64,000 nucleotides of DNA from Armillaria gallica (lineage: Eukaryota; Basidiomycota; Agaricomycetes; Agaricales; Physalacriaceae): contig JBANDB010000017.1 of assembly GCA_037576215.1 (NCBI GenBank), forward strand, positions 1,798,001 to 1,862,000. Reading direction: 5' to 3'. Positions within the stretch are counted from its first letter, which is position 1. The number at the start of each line of letters is the position of its first letter. The position numbers and the translations under genes are program-made. This document shows positions 31,859 through 45,169 of this stretch, in pieces. The notes under the pieces are model-generated. The model searched no databases, had not been told where the DNA came from, and saw only the letters and a program-made list of their open reading frames with translations.

Positions 31859-34800
31859 TAGGGTATCGTTAATAAGTTTCAGACTCACGTTAACGGTTAG
31901 TTAGTAAGTCGGCATACGGGGGTATGTTACTAACATGGGTAATAACAAAATGTTAATAACACGTTAGATTGTATAGATTAACCACGTTAAATTATTTTTC
32001 ACTGTTAAATCGTGTTAAATACTGCTTTGTCGTCCTACCAAGCCCAATCAGCGTCCTCTAGATCATTCTCATCACTTGAGGATAATATAGGAACTTTGTC
32101 TGAAGAGGACAGAGTCCCTTCAACAGGTTCGGAGCTGACAAGGTCTAAAAGGGATGGAGACGCAAGGTCAACATCGGGATCTATCTTGAATTCCTTCTCG
32201 CGTGGTACCTCAGCCACTGTATTTCCGGAAACTGTGTCGTCGTTGTCGTCGTCACTGTCATCATCTAGGTCTGATTCGGCGTCGCTATCTTCTGAAGTGC
32301 TGCTTTTCTTGGTATTGGACTGGATCTTCTCCAATACATCCTTTTGGATCTCGTGAAATTTGACTGCTGGTCGCCGACCTGGTTTCTTGTCAGGCTTCTG
32401 TAGCGCCGATAATTAATACCACATCAAATAGAAGACGGAAGCGCGTTTACCATATGGATACCGTACCACTGTCCAACCTGAATCATATCAACGACTGTTG
32501 ATACCTTCTGGTTACCGCGAAGAGGAGAGTTGAACCATGTAATCATTGAATTTGTCCGTTCATCCGGCATTGAGTTAACAAGCATAGAGAAAAGCTTGAT
32601 TGCGAGCATCTGATTCAGAAATTAGATATCATCGATGATCAGAATGATGGCCCTCACCGCAAGAACTTGTCCGCGTGGATGTTGTCCCATTTCTCGCCAC
32701 CAGTCAAGAGAAGTAACCCCGCTTTTAAGTTCGAAATCGAAAGGGTATTGCCCAAGCCAAAATGCCTCAAGTTGATTACGGAGATCTGAAACTGTCTGCT
32801 TGGGGCCAAGCTTTCGGACAACTGGGAATGCTTCTGAGTTCGGATCGTTCGCACAGAATTCAAGAATAGTCTTCAGACTATCCTTGAGATAGTCTTTGAC
32901 TCGGTTGTATGCATGCAGCTGTGACAGAGGGATGGTCATGAGGCTGTCACGGTTGTTTATCTCGCGATTACGGGCTGGTATGCGGATCATAAGGCTGGGA
33001 TCAGGTTTCTTGAGAAAATCTTTGATAGGATATCCTGAATCAAGTCAATTTGATTCTGATATCACTTCGATAGAAGGAAACGTACGAGGGTCAAGAATGA
33101 AAGTGACAAAATAAACCTCGTTGGAGAAAAATTCCTTGTATCGTGCATTGAAGATAGCAATGACATGCTCGGCAAGTGGCAACTCGATCCCCGTTTCAGA
33201 TGCGCATTTGTCAAATGCCTCTTTCAGGCTTGCCGCAATAGCAAGCCAAAAAATGAATACATCAGATGCATTTGTCTGCGCAGCCTCAAGAGATCACAAA
33301 GCACGGATATAAGGCTGGACAATTAGGATATAAATGAGCATATCCTGGTCGAACTTTGAGAATTTATCCAGCAGCCGGTTCTTGAAAATTCCCTGGAGGT
33401 GATTATTCTATACGTCTGTCAGGAAAGACCGATAAAAACAATTATGTGTGATCTTAGATACCTTGAATTTGATCTTCCCATCCATGACCAGACTACGGAT
33501 CGCCAATAACGATGGTTCCAGGGATGAGCATGCGGTCCAATGCGTCCCAAATCGTGTTTTTCCAATGGCAATGAGTTTCCGGATATGCTCGTCAGTCCCA
33601 GATTTCAACCGTTCTTGCTCCAAGAACACGGATGAAAGACCAGATTTCCCGAAATGCTTCAGAACAGCTTTGAGCATGCTAATCATCTGTGTCACCAGCA
33701 TGAATAAACCATGTCCATACTGAATGCTTATAATGTACCCATTTGAACTCGGGGAGCTTTGTGATATCGCCAATAGTCAGTTGAATGGGGTGAATACAAT
33801 CTGCGAGATTCTTCATGGTTGGTACAGCCTTGATGGTCTCTCGTCGAATTGCCTTGCAGACATTGGTACTATCTGAGCATGCACTAAGCCAGTGATCAAC
33901 TCCGACGGAATTAATAGTCTGCGAGCCGTTTAGCATCAGTAAATATCGCGTCAACTAGAGATTGTGACACACCTTAAGAAGCTTTTTTACGCCCCATTCC
34001 GTTGTGTGGCGCTCGCCTCGCCCTTCATGACCATCCAGAAAAAATGAACGGCGGTCTGATGTGGTCGCATGGGCTGTGTAGAAGCTTTCTTTATTTCGCA
34101 CAGATGTTCCATCAAAAGTCAAAGCTAATCCATAATCCTCCTTGAGTAGCTTTATTTGCTCCTGTCGGACAAATGCTGCTTCTCGTGGTATATAGTCATC
34201 GGTAAACTTGTCTGCGCTCTCAGGATGATAGGAAGGATTAAGCTTGACCATCAGATCCTTCCATTCCGTGGAGTCAAGGATGTTTGGGGGAAGACCTCGA
34301 ACACAGATCAGCTGGACAATGAGATGGTTGACTTCATTTTGATACCGAGACCGTTCCTCCTGCTTCCGAGTGGCTCCAGCACCTCGAATTGCGTTAACAT
34401 TGAGAGAAGCTTGCTTAAACTTCTTCAGCGGTGGTTCATCAGCTGCATCGCTACTCTGAGTCTGGCCCTCCTGGTTTGATATAGCAAGCATCGCCCCCAG
34501 GGATGCACCAGCCGACACATCGGTAACTTCTCGCTGAAGATCAGGATTGTCTGCACCAAGGAACGTGCACTTGACCGCATGGGGATATACACGACTTGTT
34601 TGGGCATGGCCTTCCTTCTTCCATGGACAGCCAGGTGCAACACATTTCCAGAAATCAGCTCCACCAGGTGTGCTGCTAGGCTCTCTGGTCACAAGACGAT
34701 GAAGCAGAGTGTTCTTCGGTTTGCCCATCTTCTTTGCAGACTCGGAGATGCTACGCGAGCGTTTCTTCGTCTTTGAAGAAGCCGCTTTATCGCTATCAGG

Positions 34801-35545
34801 TACCTTCGTGTGAAGATCCCATGGAAGCTATCTTGATGTGAACCTTATGTCTCGTGTACTCAGTAAAAGTACTCACCGGCTGTTTGTGGATCTGATATGC
34901 CTTCTCAGCACCGACAGCGACATCAATGACCCACTTCTTAATGATATTATTCTCCGAAAACTCCTCGCAATACTTCTTCAAAATGGGCTGTAGAGCTTCG
35001 ATATTCGGACCACGTTCGATGATGGGAATGATGCCATCACCACTGGTGCGTGCGTTCCATTCGAAAATAGCCTCGAGCTGTTCGCCGAGTGTAGCAATCT
35101 TGTCACCGGTCTTCTCGTAAATCTCAGGGTCAAGCTGAAATGGCTGAGACGCGAACACGAAGTATTTGGATTGAGTGCCGTTTCTTTGTGGCATTTTTGG
35201 AGGAAGATTTTTGAGCAGCTGCCGAAGCTTCTCAAGAATGGTGTCCATTTCCTTGGGAGAGATCTTGTTGATGGCCGGATCAGGGTAGTCAGGCATGTCA
35301 ATAGTGCGGAGCCTAATGCAGGTACGATCGCAGTGAGAGTTGAGTCGCGTCAGGTCACAGCTGTGACAGTGCTTAGCCACACTACTTGCCTTGCCGACAC
35401 TTCGGCAGGCGATTTGAACTTTTTAACATTGTCTTACTATTTAACCAGGGGTTTTTTGACCACTTTTTTAACAGGTGTTATTAACAGTATTTAACATGGA
35501 ACATTAACACATGTTAGGAACAGGTCACTTATTACCGAAACCCTA
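31859..35545 (-). mobile_element. hAT-superfamily transposon, 3687 bp
   Basis: Ends: TAGGGTATCGTTAATAAG on the left and, read from the right end inward, TAGGGTTTCGGTAATAAG. That is a terminal inverted repeat of about 19 bp with two mismatches. An 8-bp duplication (GTCGCGAC) flanks it, as expected for hAT elements. Both subterminal ~200 bp are crowded with GTTAA/TTAAC units, the usual kind of hAT transposase-binding array. It carries one eight-exon transposase gene on the minus strand. Confidence 0.95.
32035..35380 (-). pseudogene. hAT transposase, near-intact (one nonsense codon)
   Basis: Eight exons (35380-34877, 34827-33973, 33918-33739, 33686-33462, 33407-33086, 33034-32658, 32609-32451, 32397-32035) join in phase to 995 codons. 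The only visible lesion is TGA at 33294-33296 (reading RAL-stop-SLEAAQTNASD), very likely TGG to TGA. Features: a basic stretch KTKKRSRSISESAKK as a possible nuclear signal, a C/H-containing segment FWKCVAPGCPWKKEGHAQTS that may be a BED-like zinc finger, ALTFDGTSVRNKESFYTAH in the first core block, and the C-terminal dimerisation-type block WWREMGQHPRGQ, LFSMLVNSMPDERTNSMITW. The tail is acidic (EDSDAESDLDDDSD). The real start could be the internal Met of MPDYPDPA. One reversal of the stop would restore the frame, so a functional sibling copy elsewhere is plausible. Confidence 0.9.
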
Positions 35546-35553
35546 GTCGCGAC
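35546..35553. repeat. hAT target-site duplication, right
   Basis: GTCGCGAC, matching 31851-31858. The mariner transposase frame resumes from here without any loss or gain of bases. Confidence 0.95.
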
Positions 35554-37760
35554 CTCGAGCTGTTCAAGGTCCAGATATCCGTGGATGGGAGGAACTCCGT
35601 GAACAAATCAAAGCTGATCTGAAGGCGAAGCACAAGGTCTTGCCATTGTCGAGGCTGAATCAGCTCATGATCCTCCGTAATTTTGCGACTCTGCAGCTGA
35701 AGGGATTTGGCATGATGGCAGCAAGCGAGGAAATTGCTCGGCAGTGGCACGAGGGAGAAGGAGTTTGGTTTGCTCGTCAGATTCGTCGTTTGGCAAGGCA
35801 TTACCAGCTCCATGAGCAGTTGCCGCCGGAGAGAAGAGGAGGGGAAAGAGAAAAGACTCGCTGCTTGTTGCTCGATGAAACCGTGAGAGCAGCAGCACGT
35901 GACTGGCTGACATCTCAGCCTGTCGGAACCATCACCCCCTTGAAATTCCAGCACGCATTAAATGACAAAATCCTCATTGATCTCAACATCAAGCCCAAGA
36001 AAGACCTTTCCGTTAGGACGGCGCGTCGTTGGCTTGTCAAATTGGGATACAGGAGGACAGTCTTAAGAAAGGGTGTGTATATGGATGGCCACGAGCGTGA
36101 GGATGTGAAAGAATACCGCGACAAAATGTTCCTTCCAAGAATGGCAGATTTTGAAACACGAATGACCCAATATTGACTCGAGGAGCAAGATGGGAAGGAG
36201 GTTCTGGTCCCTATGAAGCCATCATTAAAGCCAGGTCAACGCGAAATCATAGCTCTGTTCCAAGACAAGTCATGCTTCCATGCTAACGAGTTCAAGTCAA
36301 GTGCATGGTGTGTCTCATAGAAATTATATACGGCATTTTAACAATTTGTTTGTTGTGTCTACGAAAATGTAGGGTTCTTCAAGACACGACCATTCTCCAG
36401 CGAAAGGGCTGTGGACGGCTCATACACGTTTCTGATTTCGTTAATGAAGTGACTGGAAGATTGGTCATGAGAAATCCGGAGGGAGAAATTGAATTGGACG
36501 CACGTCAAATTATCTATCCAGGAAACGGAAACCCCTACTGAGATCATGAACAGCTCCTTGAACAGGTTAAACGAGCAATCGAAATTTTTGAAAAGGTTCA
36601 CCCCGAGTGTCAGGCCTTATTTATCTTTGACCAGTCATCAGCGCACGCATCACTTGGCCCTGATGCTTTACGTTCCTGGGAAATGAACAAATCTGATGGA
36701 GGAAAACAGAGAAAACAGCGCGATACTGTGATCCCAGAAACCAACCCTGTCGTTGAACATCGCGGGAAACCTCAGAAAATGACCACGGCCAGCAGCGAAG
36801 CGAAGGGTCTCCAAACGGTGCTGCAAGAAAGAGGTTTCAATGTCCGTGGCATGCGGGCCAAATGCAAACCCGTTTGTCCCATTGACAATAATGATTGCTG
36901 TATGGCACGCCTTCTCAGCAAACAGGATGACTTCATGAACCAGCCATCCCTTTTGGAGGAGTTGATCACTGGTGCAGGTCATGAGTGTATTTTTTTGCCG
37001 AAATTTCACTGTGAGCTGAATCCAATAGAAATGGTAAGGACTGTTATATATACAGAACATTCAGCTAATCAATTCTACTTTAGTATTGGGGATGGTGCAA
37101 ATACCGCTATCGTGAAGTACCCAAGACGACATTCGATCAAGCTAAGAAAACGGCCCTGGAGGCATTAGATGCATGTCCAACTGAAGTCATCAGGCGGTTT
37201 GTAAATCGTTCCTGGCGGTTCATGGATGCATATAGACATGGCTTAACGGGAAAGGCGGCCGCGTGGGCAGTCAGGAAGCAGAAGGGTCATAGAACTGTCT
37301 CGTCGTCAGCAATGATGGCGATAGAAGAGGTCCTAAACGGTTGATGGTCATCCTTGGCAGCCTCATATGGTACTATGATGTCGGAAATTTTGCTCAAAAT
37401 ATTGGCCACACCCAAAATATCGTGGGAAAAACTTCGGAGCACTATTTTTCGACGTATTTTGACATTCTGGTTCTGATTCTGATAAAATTCTGGCCTAAAA
37501 AATAGCCGTTAGGCCTGGACCGAATTTGTTGAGTTTGGCTGTCCCCTACTGTAGTCATCTCATCGAGTAATCGTTACCTCCAGGCTCGCTGCCGAACCTC
37601 GGTGAACCTGCTGGAACGGGCTATTGCAAAAAGTCTCCACTGGAACAAGAGGCATGCGTCGTCGATGGCGGATGTGTTGAAGAAGATAGTGGCAAACGCA
37701 GGTGAAGGAGGTACTTGGAAACTTGTGAGAGAACGTACGTTGACCGCTCTATCAAAGTAA

Positions 37761-38540
37761 CTCGCCACTCATACCTGGCCTTCCGTAGCGCATGCCAGAG
37801 AAATACTTGCCTGTTACCCATATGCGCCGCCCTTAGTTCCGTCCATACGCAAAGCAACGACACCATAAATCGTCTTCAGTTTCGGCCTAAATGTAACACG
37901 TAGCGAAGGAATGCATGATTTAGTCACTTTTTACTCTCCATCCTGTTGCATCTCCTCGGTTCCGTCATCTCTGTCATCCATCTCGACTTCATCGCCTCCC
38001 ACGCTGCGTTCGGCAGCAATTATCTGTTAGATGGATGCAGGCGTGGTGCCGCTTGTTCTCCTTGCGAGATGACTGACATTGCTGAGCTTTTGGGCCTTGC
38101 GAGTGAAAGTGGAGGCCCGTCTGGCGCAGGCCTGAGCCTGAGCCGTGAACGTTGCAACCGTATCACCGGTCAGTGACTTGTTGATTGTTCATGCTTTCGA
38201 CTCCATGGTCGCATGGTCGCATGGAGCCAAGCCTTTTTGCGCGCAGCAGTAGGTCCTATAATTCTCCGTACCGTCCTCATATCGTGTGCTTTAAGGCCTC
38301 GGTTCTGTCCTTTGAACGACGGTGCTGGTATCAACTAGGCAACTCCTTACGGGTTTCAGCTGTTGCCTTGGTGCACGGAGTCATATCCGAGCGGTTATTT
38401 TCGCCGAAGGTTGAATATCGGACAATTGATAGGCTCGTATTGTTTGTTGCAATATGGAGACCTTTGAACGGTATTATTCCGTTACCTTTCCTTGGGTTTG
38501 TTTTCGTAACTTGGTTCCGTTAAAATACTCAACTGATACA
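37761..38540. other. intergenic, upstream of xylanase
   Basis: A 76-codon plus-strand frame (37946-38176) has no domain. The region should hold the xylanase promoter; I could not identify a convincing regulator site. Confidence 0.4.
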
Positions 38541-38547
38541 TATATAT
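38541..38547 (+). promoter_or_regulatory. TATA-like element of the xylanase gene
   Basis: TATATAT about 45 nt before the ATG at 38591. Spacing is similar to that seen for the peroxidase gene in this window. Confidence 0.5.
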
Positions 38548-38590
38548 TCAAGGTCTTTCCTGTTCACTATCAACTTTCCTCTCCAGCCCC

Positions 38591-40305
<1,715 letters not shown>

Positions 40306-41549
40306 GAGCTTGCTCAGTTCTTCTGAATCGATTCTGGTTTTGCGTTTATTATTTCTATTCATAGCGGGTCCGGCCCGAATTCTTTCATTTCGGTCCGATA
40401 CTGTGCCGTTCGCACATTCATTTTTGTCTTCCTCTGGAGCTGGAGCCTCTTCTTCATTAATCTGCCTCATTCTTGGCACGACTGTAATTGACTTTGGAGG
40501 CCTTGTTCCGTTCCCAGCTATACAGTCACGTTTTGACTTGTGGCCGCATCCGCCGCAGTTTATGTCGGAGTCGCTTCCTCAGAATTAGCCGCCTATTTTC
40601 GATGGACTCAAACACCGGTCCTGCTCAGCGACGTGTCGCTTCTTTGTCCCAAACACCCACGTTCATCTATTCATGGCGATTGTATTTTCAAGAAATGAGC
40701 GATACCGAAAATTCATGGCCATAAATCCGCGAGTGATTAACTGGTAACCACCCAACTCGTTTCAAATATTTAATTCTTCAGCTGTGCAGGCTCGTACATA
40801 CGACGCAGCTGTCGCCACTATCGGTCAGTGTCAGTCGCCTTCTTATGGATATTCACTCGTGTAACCTTAGAGAGGCCGGGTGAGTATGGCATACAGCGGC
40901 AGTGATACCCTCATTCGCCAGACTACTGTGCTACATGACTCAATTTGGATCTCAGGAGTCAGAACCTTCGTCTTTTCAATTAATAGAATGAGAGACATGA
41001 GCTCGGAGATGTTGGGCCCTGGGCCTGAGTGATGATTACAGCTAGTGGAACAGCACCCGCTTTGGATCTCCGGCTGCACAACCACAGTGACCATCTGGAC
41101 GAGCGGAAGGGCGTTAGTCCAAAACAAGCAGCGGGAATCAAGATGTCCCTACTGAGCATAAGGGCCGAATACGGTGTTCGGATATCATTTGATATGTGAC
41201 GCGCAGGGGGTAGAGCCGTTGAGCCGCCTCGTGCTTCATTACTTTCGCCTCTCATACAGTGCAGAAGCTGATGAAACTACGGTGATGTGTATACTTCTCT
41301 GCGTCTGAGCATTAGTGCAGGGAAAAGGTGAGACGGACCTCCTGTTCATAAGCTCTTACACCGATCTGAAAGTTACAGCCTCATTACAAGCCTGCGCCGA
41401 CTACCGGACTTCGGATGTCGTAAACATCACCCTTCATAGCGCTGGCGATGGATACATTTTTCCGCTCCACTCTCCCTCTCGTCCCGCGTTAGGAAGGGAA
41501 CGTTTCTTTACCTTGCCAACCAGAAGTATCCATAAACGCTAACGACGCA
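40306..41549. other. intergenic between xylanase and permease
   Basis: Several open frames of 80-130 codons on both strands without family features. Nothing I can support as a gene. Confidence 0.45.
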
Positions 41550-43354
41550 ATGCCTGAAGCCCCTTCCAAAATGGAAGAGGCGGGCACTGCCCCCTTGGCA
41601 TCAGTTGACAACGACTTCGAGAAGGGTCGTTCAAGTGATGAGGGGATATCAACATCCGAAGAACTGTTCGTCGTTGACCGTGTCGCAGAGAAGAGGTGTG
41701 TTTGTCGTTGATATCGAACTAGATAGATGAGCTGATGCTGGTTCGTCTTCCTGTCAGATTGCTCCGACAGCTGGATCTTCGGATCTTGCCAAGTTGCATG
41801 TTCATTTATACCCTCAATTTTCTCGCGCGCACCAATATCGTACGCCGATCTGATGATTGCTCGATCGTTCTCTTAATTAATTTATCTATCAGGGAAATGC
41901 GAAAATCCTCAATGCCGACAGCGGTGACTCATTGTTGCAGGTCCTCGACATGACAAGCGAGCAGTTCTCCACTGTGTTGACAGTGTTTTTCATTGCTTAT
42001 GCGTTGTTTGAGACACCGTCGAATTATATGCTCAAGTACTTCTCTCCTCCCCATTGGTTCGCGTTCCTCATGGTGGGATGGGGCGGAACGGATATGATCA
42101 TCTCCTGCGTCAAAAACTATAGTGCGCTGACAGGACTTCGATTTCTGCTGGGGGCATTTGAAGCTGGTATGTCATAGAGAGCTGTCCTCTGTTACACCAA
42201 TATCTAATTACCGTCGTAGGTTTCTATCCGGGAATAATCTACTTCCTCACCTTGTCAGTTCTATTTTTGTACTTCAGGACTTCTCCTGCTGACGAACCGT
42301 CTGAACAGTTGGTACCGACCTCAAGAGCGTGCTCTCCGTCTCTCTTTCATCGCCGCATGCACGTCACTCGCTGGCGCCTTCGGAGGCAGCATCGCTTATG
42401 GCGTTGGTCTCATCAACGTCTCGAAAGGCTTGGAAGCGTGGCGGTGGTTATTCATCATCGAGGGCGCGCCGTCATGTGCTCTGGCGGTGGCGGTATACTT
42501 CTTCTTTCCAGCTTATCCGGAGACGGCTACATGGCTACATGGGAAGGAACGAGAGCTCGCCGTCAAGCGCCTCAGAGGTGAAGCATCCATAGGACATGCA
42601 AAAATCACATGGGTGCAGACGAAGGATACGCTGATGGACTGGAGGCTTTATCTCCACTATCTCGCATTCATCACCGTTTGCGTTCCCTTTTCAAGTATCT
42701 CATATTTCGCGCCGACTATCGTGAATGGACTCGGATACGAAGGACTACGTGCTCAGCTGTTCACTGTGCCACCCTTCGCCATAGCCTTTGTCGGGACCGT
42801 CACCTGCTCCGTATTCGCAGATCGGTATGAAGCGTGGTCAACGTTTGCGTGGATCCCTATGGTTGTTTCAGGTGTCACATTTCTGGTTCAGGGTGCGTTT
42901 AGTTCCACAACATCTCACCTCAGATGAGTGACTGACATTGTACCATATAGGCGCACTTCCACCTACAGCGTTCAAAGCGCGCTATGCCACGCTGTGTCTT
43001 AGCACGACATTCTCCAACATCTGTAATCCGTCTCTCATTACATGGCTGACAGTCAATCTTCGCAACACCGATGCTATGACGCTCGCTATACCTTTGATGG
43101 TGACAATCGGAACTGTTGGGCAAATCACCGGTGAGCTCGGGTCTCAAGTTAGTATATCATCGTCTTGATTTTTTTTGATTGTGTTTATAGGCGTATATAT
43201 ATACAAGGCCAATGAAGCGCCAGGTTATCGGACCGGCCATTTCACGAATGGTGCATTCCTATTGGTGGGATCACTTGTGATCCTCGTCCTACGCGAGGTA
43301 TATAGAAGACGAAACCGCAACATGACACCCGGAAGTCGACCATGGCGTGTATAA
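41550..43354 (+). CDS. MFS permease, allantoate/Dal5-like anion:cation symporter
   Basis: Twelve-helix plasma-membrane transporter for a small organic anion or vitamin-like solute. Seven exons (41550-41695, 41758-41839, 41893-42166, 42220-42253, 42309-42892, 42951-43130, 43191-43354) give 488 codons including the stop, all in phase. The N-terminus is hydrophilic (MPEAPSKMEEAGTAPLAS). It is followed by LRQLDLRILPSCMFIYTLNF, DMTSEQFSTVLTVFFIAYAL, ETPSNYMLKYFSPPHWF, GAFEAGFYPGIIYFLTFWY (typical Dal5-family signature), AWRWLFIIEGAPSCALAVAV, PETATWLHGKERELAVKRL, and late NEAPGYRTGHFTNGAFLLVG. The EAG..PG and RPQER motifs are those of the family. Substrate cannot be told from sequence. A decayed inverted copy lies at 61891-63643. 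Confidence 0.92.
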
Positions 43355-43444
43355 CATGTTTCGGGTATTGGGTCCGTATAGAAGTTTGAAGAACTTTTTG
43401 CGTCCGTTGAACGGGCTGCTCGGTGTGTTGTGTGACAGAACTAC
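41631..43444 (+). repeat. inverted segmental duplication, arm 1
   Basis: 1814 bp matched in inverted orientation by 61891-63643. The similarity starts abruptly inside exon 1 of the permease (CAAGTGATGA) and ends about 90 bp past its stop (GACAGAACTAC). Introns are duplicated too, so it copied at the DNA level. Confidence 0.85.
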
Positions 43445-45169
43445 TTATAAAAATGATCAACCCTTCATTTCTTCACCAAATCGTCCTATCACTGTAATTC
43501 CTTCTTGGTCAGCGACTTTTTTTGCCTCGAGACTGTAAATTTCCCCAGACATATCATTCTGATATGGACGATGGGAGTTAATGCGATGGCGAGTAGCACA
43601 GTCACAAAGTTTTAACATCGTTTTTGACTTTTACCGTCAGCCGTCATGTTAATATGTCCCAATTAACATATATACAACATATTGGAGTACGACGGACAAG
43701 ACTAACAAAAGGCATGTATAGTAAATAAGGGTATGAGGTCCTGCCATGTCTTCGAACCTCGGATCTTCGTCAAACCCCAGAATAAGCTAGCTTCGCTCGC
43801 GTAGCAAGAGAGAACATCCAATTTAAGATAACACATCTATCACGAACATGGTTTTAAAATAGCACCCTTCTTCGAGGAAGACATTTGTATGAATGTTGTA
43901 GATTATTGAAGGTCTGGAACGGTTTTTTGAACGCCTGGCCATCGCTAGAGCGTTACCAATGGAGCACCGTCATCGAACGAATCATGCACCCATGCACCAC
44001 CGAGCGCAATCACGAAGATGTGAGAGATCGGAGAGATTATGGGATCGTAGGGATTCAAATCTAATCCAACCAGCATCAAATAGGTAAAGTCTTTTTTCTA
44101 TTAAACAGTCGATGACATAGGCGGATCAATACTTTCAAAGAAACTAGAATAGCTCGAGTAGAATCCTTGTTCGTTCAAGCAATTCAGGACTACTGGCAAG
44201 AATTGAACGGTCAATTGGTCCGAAGCACTGAAGGGCAGTCCAAGCATGGGATCCAGAAGTTAGCTTACGCATGACCTACATTCTCTCTTGGAGTGGTTCA
44301 TGTTTCCGTTCATGAAGATATTGTTTCGAGGACATTAAACCTGAAGAAAGCACCTTGAGTGGAGTGCTGTCGATCGGACCGCTAATGATTTGAATTTCTT
44401 CGCAATTGGAGTACACATCTTTCCGCCGTTGGTGCTATATCGGTACAGTCCGCATTTAAATAAGTATATTATATATCCAGGGTAGAAATGCTATTGCGGT
44501 GTCCAACTGAGAGCTCCCAGACTTTCCCTGGTCCTCGTTTCGAATGCTCTTCATCCACCATCGTTTCATAAAGCGAAATGTGCGTATCAGCACCCACGTC
44601 TTCTTTCTAAGAAGATTTATCAACTCTTCGAGCTTCCGAAATATAGATAGCATCATCGGAGCTGTCGCTCGGATTGCAGCATCGATCATAGTTCCCACTT
44701 TTGGGCATCCTGATACTTTTACCATGAGTACGCGCAAGGAGCAACAATATCAGGTAGCATTTTCAGTTTCTCCATCCTCATCCACATTGGGATACTAGCC
44801 CGTCAGATCAGGCGGGTTTCATCAAATACGAACCAACCAAGCGGCTAGAGCAAGTTATATCTTCGGAAGTTTCATATAGATGCGCACTTCAGAACAGTTT
44901 ATCAGGATGCAAATCTACAGATGTCGCATTGCATCAACACTGCGTCTAATCGATACTGACAATTTCCAGTCTGAGAATAAACTTCGAACTTCAAATATAG
45001 CCTTTACTAGTACCTTGTCGTTTTCACTGGCCAATCGCTAGAAAAGGACCGTCAAGAGCTTTGGGAGGCTTAAAAATCCACATCAACAACATGTATGATG
45101 TCATAGACCAAGAACAAGAAGGCCGATTTCAAGAATATGACGGTTCTGGATGTACGCCAGAGAGGGATC
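43445..45169. other. no gene recognised
   Basis: Short frames only (for example 44456-44737 minus, 44544-44798 plus), no domains. Start of a gene-poor stretch. Confidence 0.5.

Larger units (their letters stand above)
30950..37344 (+). pseudogene. IS630/Tc1-type DDE transposase, interrupted
   Basis: The reading starts MHRRGRPPKNVKRN, followed by an acidic Ser-rich region. An intron at 31423-31466 leads to HHIGQTNLEQFHFQVIPNM and then IFASR, where the hAT is inserted. Past the insertion the frame continues directly with PRAVQGPDIRGWEEL, an HTH-like region (SVRTARRWLVKLGYRRT) and the catalytic core. The core motifs are IALFQDKSCFHAN (first Asp), LFIFDQSSAHASLGPDAL (second Asp) and CELNPIEM (Glu), then YWGWCKYRYREVPKTTFDQ after an intron (donor GTAAGG, acceptor TTTAG). 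Two in-frame TGA codons (36174-36176, and 36539-36541 which probably replaces a Trp) plus the insertion make it inactive. Stop at 37342-37344. Confidence 0.9.
30637..37551 (+). mobile_element. Tc1/mariner-superfamily transposon (6.9 kb, with nested hAT)
   Basis: Perfect 29-bp terminal inverted repeats (30637-30665 and 37523-37551) begin CAGTAGGGGACAGCCAAACT and are flanked by TA on both sides (30635-30636 and 37552-37553), the hallmark duplication of the IS630/Tc1/mariner superfamily. Without the nested hAT and its duplicated 8 bp the element is about 3.2 kb and encodes one DDE transposase. Subterminal text GGCCACACCC occurs in direct orientation near both ends (~30810 and ~37405). The perfect terminal repeats show limited sequence decay even though the transposase is broken. 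Confidence 0.93.
30178..37760 (+). pseudogene. unrecognised host gene split by a mariner-type insertion
   Basis: The left part (30178-30636) reads LYLQNLVRPLVPELDALLN, YYAYCPWPRPCNTIDEEFI, SLTGAVRQED. Then, after a proposed 23-nt intron (30386-30408), it reads TALFWNIGHCDEGASTPTR, CTAELELDQDLLQPTEPRA, VFGHTVVYGTFRQALVRPD. The right part (37554-37760) reads ISSSNRYLQARCRTSVNLLE, RAIAKSLHWNKRHASSMADV, KKIVANAGEGGTWKLVRERT and ends TALSK-stop. Coding texture on both sides and their order suggest one gene cut at a TA by the transposon at 30637-37551. Simply removing the element leaves a frame step, so an intron or indel must sit at the junction. I cannot name the family. Confidence 0.55.

Noticed and set aside
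33448..33723. Plus-strand frame within the hAT element
   Set aside because: It is a shadow of the hAT transposase exon on the minus strand.
42252..42592. Plus-strand frames overlapping the permease in other phases, with the same set again at 62677-62940
   Set aside because: They are out-of-phase readings of permease exon 5. Their recurrence reflects the duplication and does not indicate a second gene.
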